This document shows positions 57,039 to 64,000 of a stretch of 64,000 nt of DNA, in pieces. The DNA comes from Flavobacteriales bacterium UBA6051 (GTDB taxonomy: Bacteria; Bacteroidota; Bacteroidia; Flavobacteriales_D; Crocinitomicaceae). Position 1 is the stretch's first letter; every line of letters begins with the position of its first letter. The translations under genes were made by a program, and so were the position numbers. The stretch lies in contig DIYP01000014.1 in NCBI GenBank assembly GCA_002427735.1, forward strand, positions 124,001 to 188,000. The letters are read 5' to 3'. The notes under the pieces are model-generated. The model saw only the letters and a program-made list of their open reading frames with translations, was not told the DNA's origin and made no database searches.

Positions 57039-59479
57039 TAATAAATAGCGGGAAAATTTGAAGGGTCTGATTCATGCATAATGGCATAGGCTTTCTCTAC
57101 AATATCTTCTATGCTTGGCTTTGAGAAATAATCACCATCTGATCCATATGCAGGTCGATGATCTTTCGCACTTAACGTTTCAGGTGCTGAATCGAGGTGG
57201 TAATAACCTTTCTGTTCAACCATAATTCTATCAAGCATGAATGCAGTTGCCCCGCTGCTTACGTCTTCGTCTACAATCAACAAACGATTTGTTTTTTCCA
57301 AAGAGTCTGAAATCATATGGTTAACATCGAATGGGAGAAGTGTTTGAACATCGATCAATTCAACAGAAATTCCTAATTCAGATAATTGCTGAACCGCGAC
57401 TTCACACAAATTGAAAGTAGAACCGTAAGAAACAATTGTCAGGTCACTTCCTTCTTTAACGATTTCCGGAACTCCGAGCGGTTCTCTGAATTCGCCAATA
57501 TTTGAAGGCTTGCGCTCTTTAGTTCTGTATCCATTCAAGGGTTCAACCACCAATGCAGGCTCTTCGGCTGCCATCAATGTATTGTAGAACCCAGCAGCCT
57601 TTGTCATATTTCTAGGAACGCATACATGCATTCCTCGAAGTGAATTGATGATCATTCCCATTGGTGAGCCACTGTGCCAAATTCCTTCTAAACGGTGTCC
57701 TCGGGTGCTTATAATCAATGGAGCTTTCTGTCCTCCTTTTGTTCTGTATTGTACTGTTGAGAGATCATCGGATAAAACTTGAATAGCGTAAAGCAGATAA
57801 TCAAGATATTGGATTTCTGCAATCGGTCGTAAACCGCGCATCGCCATTCCAATTCCTTGCCCAATGATGGTGCATTCACGAATTCCGGTGTCGGAAACAC
57901 GCCCTTCGCCATGCTTTTCCTGCATTCCTTCCAGTGTTTGATTCACTCCACCAATTTTTCCAGCATCTTCACCAAAAACGAGTGCTTGAGGATAATTCTC
58001 CAGTAACTTATCATAATTGTCACGAAGAATAATTCTACCATCCGTCATTTCGTCGTCTTCATAAACAGGAGGTACTGGATCAACATTTAACGCAGAATCA
58101 CTTCTTTCTGAATAAAGGTGGGCACTGTATCTATCATAATTGATATGCATTTGTTGCTCAATCCATTGCTTGAGATTTTCTTTGGCATTACCATTTTCTG
58201 ATCTCACCATGCGCATAACTTTGCGGGCAGTGCTTAGAATATCTTTTCGGATAGGATCCATTGCTTTTTCAAGATCTTCCGCCATTTTATTGATGAAAAC
58301 GCCGTTTTCACTTTCCTGGCCAACAGCCTTTATGAGCCCAACGGCATCCTTTAAGTCCGATTTTAAACTCTCTGTAAATGCTTTCCATGCAGCGCTTTTT
58401 TGCTCTCTTACATGCTTCTTAGCGTCTTTTTGAATTGCATCTAATTCTTCTTCCGTCGCAATGGAAAGACCGTCAGCATCAAAGTTTAATATCCATTCTT
58501 TGAACTTGTTGATACAATCAAAGTCGATTTCCCACTGCATGCGCTCCTCATCTTTGTAGCGCTCATGTGATCCACTAGTTGAGTGTCCTTGAGGTTGATT
58601 AACTTCCTTCACATGAACCAATACAGGCACATGCTCTTCACGAGCAACTTTTACGGCTTCTTCGTATGTTTTGCACAAGTCTGCGTAATCCCAACCTTTC
58701 GTAACAAAGATTTCGTAACCGGGCTTGTCTTTCGTTCTTTGCATTCCTGCAAGCGCCTCGGAGATACTGTCTTTCGTTGTTTGATATTCTCTCGGAACAG
58801 ATATCCCATAACCATCATCCCAAACAGACATCACCATTGGTACTTGAAGGACTCCAGCTGCATTGATTGTTTCCCAGAAAGGTCCCTCCGAGGTAGAAGC
58901 ATCCCCAATGGTTCCGAACGCAACTTCATTTCCTTGATCTGTGAACTTTTTGAAGTTTTCAAGCCCTGAAAGAGATTTGTTTTCGCGATAAACTTTGGAG
59001 GCAAGTGCGAGTCCTAAAAGGCGAGGCATTTGCCCGGCGGTTGGTGAGATGTCAGCCGAACTGTTTTTCTGTTCCATAAGATTCAGCCAGTTACCTTCAT
59101 CATCAAGATTTCTAGTAGAATAATGTCCGCCCATTTGTCGACCAGCAGATTGCGGCTCTTGCTCAACATCGGTGTGCGCATAAAGTCCGGCAAAATACTG
59201 CTGAACTGTAAGCTGTTCAATGGCCATCATAATGGTCTGATCGCGGTAGTATCCAGATCTAAAGTCTCCGTTGCGAAATTGCTTTGCAAGTGCAATCTGT
59301 GCGAGTTCTTTCCCATCACCAAAGATTCCAAATTTTGCTTTTCCTGATAAAACTTCACGTCGCCCAAGAAGAGAAGTCTCTCTTGAGATACTGGCTAATT
59401 TAAAGTCCGAAAGAACTTCATTTTTGAATGTTTCAAAATCAACATTTTCCAGTGTGTCAACGGTAGATTCTTTTGCCAT
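57038..59479 (-). CDS. 2-oxoacid dehydrogenase E1 component, alpha and beta fused
   Basis: The 813-residue protein joins an E1-alpha part (~1-400; thiamine diphosphate motif GTIGDASTSEG with MVMSVWDDGYGISVP) to an E1-beta part (~460-813; VFGEDAGKIGGVNQTLEG and LSDDLSTVQYRTKGG). It is the ThDP-dependent first subunit of a branched-chain or pyruvate-type dehydrogenase complex and decarboxylates the oxoacid. The fused form is usual in Bacteroidota. E2 and E3 are not in the window. The start ATG is 59479; the frame extends to 59512, but that start falls upstream of the predicted promoter. Confidence 0.93.
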   Translation of the reverse strand: MAKESTVDTLENVDFETFKNEVLSDFKLASISRETSLLGRREVLSGKAKFGIFGDGKELAQIALAKQFRNGDFRSGYYRDQTIMMAIEQLTVQQYFAGLYAHTDVEQEPQSAGRQMGGHYSTRNLDDEGNWLNLMEQKNSSADISPTAGQMPRLLGLALASKVYRENKSLSGLENFKKFTDQGNEVAFGTIGDASTSEGPFWETINAAGVLQVPMVMSVWDDGYGISVPREYQTTKDSISEALAGMQRTKDKPGYEIFVTKGWDYADLCKTYEEAVKVAREEHVPVLVHVKEVNQPQGHSTSGSHERYKDEERMQWEIDFDCINKFKEWILNFDADGLSIATEEELDAIQKDAKKHVREQKSAAWKAFTESLKSDLKDAVGLIKAVGQESENGVFINKMAEDLEKAMDPIRKDILSTARKVMRMVRSENGNAKENLKQWIEQQMHINYDRYSAHLYSERSDSALNVDPVPPVYEDDEMTDGRIILRDNYDKLLENYPQALVFGEDAGKIGGVNQTLEGMQEKHGEGRVSDTGIRECTIIGQGIGMAMRGLRPIAEIQYLDYLLYAIQVLSDDLSTVQYRTKGGQKAPLIISTRGHRLEGIWHSGSPMGMIINSLRGMHVCVPRNMTKAAGFYNTLMAAEEPALVVEPLNGYRTKERKPSNIGEFREPLGVPEIVKEGSDLTIVSYGSTFNLCEVAVQQLSELGISVELIDVQTLLPFDVNHMISDSLEKTNRLLIVDEDVSSGATAFMLDRIMVEQKGYYHLDSAPETLSAKDHRPAYGSDGDYFSKPSIEDIVEKAYAIMHESDPSNFPAIY

Positions 59480-59500
59480 AGAACAGAATTTAAGGAGTTG

Positions 59501-59508
59501 CAAAAATA
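59501..59508 (-). promoter_or_regulatory. -7 box of the E1 gene
   Basis: The minus strand reads TATTTTTG, an exact TAnnTTTG match, 21 bases before the ATG at 59479. The remaining bases 59509-59734 show no gene or clear site. Confidence 0.4.
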
Positions 59509-59734
59509 GCAAATCACCACCGAAATTAAAAGGAAAATGTAGGCAAAAACGGTGTGTTTAAAATAGATTTAATGGTTTTAATTGGATCGCTTAACAAAAT
59601 GCAACGAAAAGTAAACTGAACCAACCGTTGACAAGCCAATTTCGTGTGATTAGTAGAAGAATCTGATGTCTTACAGTTTTAATCGTATAACCCGGTTTAA
59701 TTATTCGTAAATTCGTCAGATCAAGCTAAAATTT

Positions 59735-62074
59735 ATGAAAGGACTAATTGCACTTTGTTTTGTTTCAATGAGTTTGTTGACTCAGGCTCAATTAAACGTA
59801 GATTCTCTCGGGCGTCTCGATTATATCAACCTCCATTCTACAATGATTAACGATGTTTGGGGATATGTGGATGAGACAGGCAAAGAGTATGCTTTGGTTG
59901 GCGCAGAGGAAGGAACGAGCGTAGTGGATGTCTCTGATCCAACGAATCCTACTGAGTTGTTTTGGGAGCCTGGTATGACTTCTGTCTGGAGAGATTTAAA
60001 AACTTGGGGGGATTACGCATACATCACAACGGAAGCACAAAACGGTCTTTTGATTATTGATCTTTCTCCATTGCCAACTTCAAACGCTTTAACAACAGCG
60101 TATTATACAGGTCCAGCTCATGTAGACAGTACTTGGCAATCAGCGCATAACTTGTATATAGACGAATTTGGTTATGCCTATATCTTTGGTGCCAATAGAG
60201 GTGAGGGAGGTGTGATTATTTTAGATGTTAACACTGACCCCATGAATCCGATTGAGGTTGGTGCGTTTGATGATTGGTATGTTCATGACGGCTACGTTCA
60301 GAATGATACAATGTACCTGGCACATATTTTTGATGGTTTTTTAAGTATTGTAGATGTTTCGGATCGTGCGAATCCGGTTTTGTTGGGGACGGAAAATACA
60401 CCTTCGACATTCGCACACAATATCTGGACAACGGACAACGGACAGTTTGCCTTTACAACAGATGAAGTATCAGGTGGTTACATAGGAGCATTTGATATTT
60501 CTGATCCGTCCAATATTATTGAGGTCGATCGAATTCAAAGTTCTCCGGGAGCAGGTGTAGTGCCACATAATGCTCATGTGATGGGGAATCATGTAATCAC
60601 AAGTTATTATTCCGATGGTGTTACAATACATGATGTGACCTATCCTTATAACATGATTGAGGTAGGAAATTACGACACATATTTTGATCAAACTACCGGT
60701 TATGATGGTTGTTGGGGAGTTTATCCATTTTTGCCTTCTGGTCGAATTCTAGCAACAGATCGCTCTGAAGGACTATTTGTTTTAGGACCAAATTATACAC
60801 AAGGCGCCTATCTGGAAGGAACTATTACGGATGCTTCTAATTCAACCCCGATTGATTTAGCCAATGTTGATATTGCCGGAAGCGTCCAAACGGAGCAATC
60901 TGGGAATACAGGCTTCTATGCCACCGGAATGGCGTTGGCAGGTTCTTACGATGTAACTTATGAGAAAGTCGGTTATTATCCAGAAACGATCACCGTGAAT
61001 TTAACGAATGGCGTTATTACAACACAGGATGTTCAATTAACACCAATTCCTCCATATAACCTAACGGTTAGAGTATTTGAGGAAGGAACGAATAATCCAG
61101 TCGATGGTGCTGATATTCAATTAAGCGTTCCGCAATTAACGCATACTGGCGTAACCAATGGTTTGGGAGAAGAGACGCTGACACTTTTCTATGAAGGAAT
61201 GTATGATGTCATTGTTGGAAAGTGGGGCTATTTTACGCACTGTTCGAGTCAGATAATCAACAATAGTACTGGAACTATTGACGTTTATATCGATTTGGGC
61301 TATTATGATGATTTTACGTTTGATTACGGATGGAGTTCAACCGGCGGTGCGGCAACAGGTCTTTGGGAAAGAGGAGTGCCTTTCGGTACGAACAGTGGTT
61401 CGGCACCAAGCAATGATGTTGACAATGATTGTGGAAGAAAAGCATTTGTTACCGGTAATTCAGATGATTTAGATCCGAATGCAGATGATGTCGATGATGG
61501 TTTGGCTTCCTTAGTTTCTCCAGTAATGGATTTGACGACTTATACGGACCCATATGTGAACTACACACGATGGTTCCACTGTTTTCATGGTCCAAATACT
61601 CCCGATGATGAACTAGTAATCCGCGTTGGAAACGGTACAACGATAGTCGATATTGATGTTGCCGTGAGTGTTTCACCTGATTCTGTTGAATGGGTAGAAA
61701 AAAGTCTGCGTATCAGTGATTTCATCACGATAACTAATTCTATGCAATTCTTTTTCCGTACATCGGATATCGAACCTGATGGAAACATTACTGAAGCTGC
61801 GATTGATCGCTTTTTTATAGCGGAGGCAGAAGTATTGGGCATTGAAAATGAGGAAATGGTTTATGGCATTTATCCAAATCCGACACAGGATTATTTCTCA
61901 GTGAGCGGATTAAATGCTGAGCAATCCTTTACGCTTTCATCAATGAATGGAGCAATTGTGGCTTCAGGTGAACTATCGCCAAATAACAATCGCGTAAGCG
62001 TTGAGTCACTAGAGAAAGGAGTGTACTTCCTAACTATTGATGGAAGCGTTTACAAGGTCTTGAAAGCAAATTGA
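59735..62074 (+). CDS. Choice-of-anchor B family protein with T9SS type A domain
   Basis: The 779-residue protein has a signal peptide (ending near LTQAQ). A beta-propeller-like choice-of-anchor B region covers about residues 25-355, with repeated DVSDP units (TSVVDVSDPTNP, LLIIDLSPL, SIVDVSDRANP, GAFDISDPSNI). Two carboxypeptidase-regulatory-like domains follow (~360-530), then a jelly-roll-like segment (~530-700) and the T9SS C-terminal domain (IYPNPTQDYFSVSGLN, LEKGVYFLTIDG). It is exported and surface-bound; the ligand is unknown. Confidence 0.88.
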   Translation: MKGLIALCFVSMSLLTQAQLNVDSLGRLDYINLHSTMINDVWGYVDETGKEYALVGAEEGTSVVDVSDPTNPTELFWEPGMTSVWRDLKTWGDYAYITTEAQNGLLIIDLSPLPTSNALTTAYYTGPAHVDSTWQSAHNLYIDEFGYAYIFGANRGEGGVIILDVNTDPMNPIEVGAFDDWYVHDGYVQNDTMYLAHIFDGFLSIVDVSDRANPVLLGTENTPSTFAHNIWTTDNGQFAFTTDEVSGGYIGAFDISDPSNIIEVDRIQSSPGAGVVPHNAHVMGNHVITSYYSDGVTIHDVTYPYNMIEVGNYDTYFDQTTGYDGCWGVYPFLPSGRILATDRSEGLFVLGPNYTQGAYLEGTITDASNSTPIDLANVDIAGSVQTEQSGNTGFYATGMALAGSYDVTYEKVGYYPETITVNLTNGVITTQDVQLTPIPPYNLTVRVFEEGTNNPVDGADIQLSVPQLTHTGVTNGLGEETLTLFYEGMYDVIVGKWGYFTHCSSQIINNSTGTIDVYIDLGYYDDFTFDYGWSSTGGAATGLWERGVPFGTNSGSAPSNDVDNDCGRKAFVTGNSDDLDPNADDVDDGLASLVSPVMDLTTYTDPYVNYTRWFHCFHGPNTPDDELVIRVGNGTTIVDIDVAVSVSPDSVEWVEKSLRISDFITITNSMQFFFRTSDIEPDGNITEAAIDRFFIAEAEVLGIENEEMVYGIYPNPTQDYFSVSGLNAEQSFTLSSMNGAIVASGELSPNNNRVSVESLEKGVYFLTIDGSVYKVLKAN

Positions 62075-62106
62075 TATAAATCTCTACTGAGACAAGAGTC
62101 TTTCAT

Positions 62107-62114
62107 TATATTTG
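62107..62114 (+). promoter_or_regulatory. -7 box of the glycosyltransferase operon
   Basis: TATATTTG is an exact TAnnTTTG match, 22 bases before the TTG start at 62137. It supports that rare start codon, as the leader would be about 15 bases. Confidence 0.45.
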
Positions 62115-62136
62115 CTCTATTGAAAAATAGCTAGCG

Positions 62137-63096
62137 TTGAAATTAGACTATGATATTTCCGTTGTGGTGCCCTTATATAATGAGGATGAGTCATTACCCG
62201 AACTCCACAGTTGGATAAAACGCGTAATGGACGAAAACAAATTCTCTTATGAAATTGTCTTTGTCGATGATGGAAGTTCGGATAATTCCTGGGAAGTAGT
62301 TGAACAATTGCATAAGGAAAATCCGTGCGCAAAAGGGATAAAGTTTCAACGTAATTATGGTAAGTCAGCGGCACTGCAAAAAGGATTTGAAGCTGTAAAA
62401 GGTCGTGTTGTGATTACCATGGATGCTGATTTGCAAGATTCTCCTGACGAAATACCTGAACTTTATCGAATGATCGTCGAAGAAGGTTATGATGTGGTTT
62501 CCGGTTGGAAAAAGAAACGATATGATCCGATCACTAAGACGGTTCCAACGAAATTATATAACTGGGCAGCACGTGTGATTACAGGAATCAAGCTGCACGA
62601 TTTCAATTGTGGGTTGAAAGCGTATAAAAATGCGGTAGTTAAGAGTATTGAAGTCTATGGTGATATGCACCGATATATTCCTCCTTTAGCGAAGTATGCT
62701 GGATTCCCGAATATTGGGGAAAAGGTAGTAACTCACCAGGCACGAAAATATGGAACTACCAAGTTTGGTTTGAATCGTTTTATAAATGGTCCGTTAGATT
62801 TAATGACGGTCGCTTTTATGGGGCGTTTTGGGAAGAAGCCAATGCATTTTTTCGGTGTTATAGGAATGATCATGTTCTTTATCGGTTTTGCATCTTTTCT
62901 TTACATGGGAATTGATAAGATTTTCTTCAATGAAACAGCCGAACGAATTGCAGATCGAACTATTTTTTATGTTGCGCTCGCAGCAATGCTAATGGGAGTT
63001 CAATTCTTCCTTGCAGGATTCGTCGCCGAGATGATCGGGCGCAATTCTTCATCACGGAATATATATCTGGTTGAAAAGACAATAGATGTCAATTAA
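62137..63096 (+). CDS. Family 2 glycosyltransferase, polyprenyl-phosphate sugar type
   Basis: The 319-residue membrane enzyme has a GT-A domain (SVVVPLYNEDESLPEL, FVDDGSSDNSW, the DxD-type MDADLQDSPDEIP and the HDFNCGLKAYK segment) and two C-terminal transmembrane helices (~235-260 and 270-295). This layout is that of dolichol- or undecaprenyl-phosphate sugar synthases such as GtrB/ArnC, which make a lipid-linked sugar for cell-surface glycosylation. No ATG fits, so a TTG at 62137 is the start. The next gene overlaps by 11 bases. Confidence 0.9.
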   Translation: MKLDYDISVVVPLYNEDESLPELHSWIKRVMDENKFSYEIVFVDDGSSDNSWEVVEQLHKENPCAKGIKFQRNYGKSAALQKGFEAVKGRVVITMDADLQDSPDEIPELYRMIVEEGYDVVSGWKKKRYDPITKTVPTKLYNWAARVITGIKLHDFNCGLKAYKNAVVKSIEVYGDMHRYIPPLAKYAGFPNIGEKVVTHQARKYGTTKFGLNRFINGPLDLMTVAFMGRFGKKPMHFFGVIGMIMFFIGFASFLYMGIDKIFFNETAERIADRTIFYVALAAMLMGVQFFLAGFVAEMIGRNSSSRNIYLVEKTIDVN

Positions 63097-63640
63097 ATCT
63101 TGGAATATTGATCCCACCTGGTCGCTTTTTCTCGATCGTGATGGAGTGATCAATGAACGCATATTTGGCGGCTACATTACTGAACCTTCCGCTTTTCATT
63201 TTATAGAAGGAGTAGAAGAGGCCATTTCAAAACTTTCCAAAAAATTTCACCGTGTGCTTGTTGTCACTAACCAACAAGGTATTGGAAAAGGACTGATGAC
63301 TGAGCGTAACTTACTCGAGATTCATACTTATATGAATAACCAAATTCATTTGGCAGGAGGTCGTATTGATAAATGCTACTTTGCGCCTAATTTAAAAGGA
63401 GCAGAGGATGACATGCGAAAGCCCGGTCCAGTAATGGCTGAATTGGCGAAAATGGAGTTTCCTGAAATTGAATTTGAACGATCAATAATGGTCGGAGATA
63501 CCGATACAGATATTGAATTTGGCAAGAATCTTGGTATGAAAACAGTGCGGGTCAGAACAAAAGAACCAATTGGAATAGAAGCTGATTTGACAGTGTCCGG
63601 GTTGCCTGAATTCGTTAAAATTTTGATAAATGAAGTTTAG
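63086..63640 (+). CDS. HAD-IIIA phosphatase, GmhB/HisB-N-like
   Basis: The 184-residue HAD hydrolase has motif I FLDRDGVIN, motif II VVTNQQG, the basic residue in RKPGP and motif IV MVGDTDTDIEFG. The zinc-binding Cys/His insert of GmhB is not clear (CYFAPN), so the precise substrate is uncertain; heptose bisphosphate or histidinol phosphate-type phosphatases are closest. It overlaps the glycosyltransferase gene by 11 bases and the next frame by 11, so all three are one operon, perhaps for surface sugar synthesis. Confidence 0.86.
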   Translation: MSIKSWNIDPTWSLFLDRDGVINERIFGGYITEPSAFHFIEGVEEAISKLSKKFHRVLVVTNQQGIGKGLMTERNLLEIHTYMNNQIHLAGGRIDKCYFAPNLKGAEDDMRKPGPVMAELAKMEFPEIEFERSIMVGDTDTDIEFGKNLGMKTVRVRTKEPIGIEADLTVSGLPEFVKILINEV

Positions 63641-64000
63641 TTTAAGTGTTCTCTTTCTTGGATTGTTTTTTTCAGCTTTGACTCAAGTGAATGAAGTTGA
63701 TTCTCAAGGACGTAAGCAAGGACCTTGGCAAAAAAAGTATGAGGGTATTCATGTCTTGAAGTATAAAGGGCAGTTTAAAAATGACAAGCCAGTCGGGACA
63801 TTTACGTATTACTACAAATCTTCAAAGGTTAAAGCAGTTGTTAAACATGGCGAGAATACAAATCGTTCAGTTGCATACTATTACCATGAGAATGGCGCTT
63901 TAATGAGTCATGGGATTTTTAGAGATCAGGAGAAAGACAGTGTTTGGCTAAATTTTGGACCCTCTCAGAGAATTAGCAATACTGAAACTTACGCCAAAGG
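63630..64000 (+). CDS. MORN-repeat-like secreted protein, cut by the window end
   Basis: An ATG at 63630 opens a frame that runs off the window after 123 codons. It starts with a signal peptide (MKFSLSVLFLGLFFSALTQ), then shows MORN-variant repeats (GRKQGPWQKKY, LKYKGQFKNDKPVGTFTYYY, YYHENGALMSHG). Such proteins are secreted or periplasmic and of unknown function. It overlaps the HAD phosphatase gene by 11 bases. The C-terminal part is missing. Confidence 0.75.
   Translation, partial: MKFSLSVLFLGLFFSALTQVNEVDSQGRKQGPWQKKYEGIHVLKYKGQFKNDKPVGTFTYYYKSSKVKAVVKHGENTNRSVAYYYHENGALMSHGIFRDQEKDSVWLNFGPSQRISNTETYAK

Noticed and set aside
58140..58969. Plus-strand frames opposite the E1 gene
   Set aside because: Antisense to a conserved enzyme and without homology signs.
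1..64000. Mobile elements, CRISPR arrays, tRNA and rRNA genes
   Set aside because: I looked for transposases, integrases, spaced direct repeats and cloverleaf or rRNA sequences and saw none.

Overview
The window is chromosomal DNA of a Bacteroidota bacterium, most likely a marine or freshwater member of the Flavobacteriales. The evidence is lineage-typical: five proteins with type IX secretion (T9SS) C-terminal sorting domains, a TonB-dependent receptor, FadL and SGNH outer-membrane partners, a cbb3 oxidase whose CcoN and CcoO are fused, a ResB-ResC fusion, a bacillithiol gene, a fused E1 2-oxoacid dehydrogenase, and many starts preceded by the Bacteroidota -7 box TAnnTTTG. I see no IS element, prophage, CRISPR array, tRNA or rRNA. 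The base composition is even, and I would not assign a genus.

Layout. 1-11.6 kb: SAM hydrolase and a small monooxygenase (minus), phoH-purC, a membrane protein of unknown role, a large AsmA-like protein (minus), the cytochrome c maturation fusion ccsBA, and bshB1. 11.7-20 kb: a T9SS type B adhesin-like protein, a GreA-like protein, a glycosyltransferase, a cysteine desulfurase, a DUF1905-type protein, a von Willebrand A protein and an alpha/beta hydrolase. 20-31.5 kb: the microaerobic respiration block, read leftward as hemN-ccoI, then ccoS-ccoNO-ccoQ-ccoP-ccoG-ccoH-TauE/SafE, with a divergent FNR-like regulator. 31.5-34 kb: a phenylacetyl-CoA epoxidase operon, paaA-(GreA-like)-paaB-paaC, without paaD or paaE. 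34-38.3 kb: DUF983, a second Crp-family regulator, a sulfotransferase, a 54-residue protein and a large phosphodiesterase-TPR protein. 38.3-51.6 kb: T9SS cargo, an aminotransferase, a VanX-like dipeptidase, a TonB receptor, an outer-membrane protein with a KPxxYLYP domain, a DtxR-family regulator, a GNAT, a secreted esterase, an SGNH-like lipoprotein and FadL. 51.7-64 kb: rpsP-rimM-trmN6, a thioredoxin-like protein, a four-gene envelope cluster that may concern metals, the E1 dehydrogenase, a choice-of-anchor-B T9SS protein, and the start of a glycosyltransferase-HAD-MORN operon.

How the parts work together. The oxygen-related genes look co-regulated. Four palindromes of the form TGA-N6-TCA lie before ccoS, paaA, the DUF983-Crp operon and a thioredoxin-like gene. 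Two sit 55-56 bp from the -7 box and two sit 33 bp from it, matching class I and class II CRP/FNR geometry. The TonB receptor has a DtxR-type operator directly upstream of its -7 box, and a DtxR-family regulator is encoded 1.6 kb away.

The least familiar element is at 35.1-38.3 kb. The C-terminal domain of the phosphodiesterase-TPR protein appears to be a degenerate copy of the sulfotransferase encoded two genes upstream, with its P-loop lost, and a 54-residue protein is wedged between them with overlaps on both sides. This looks like a small uncharacterised modification or sensing module.
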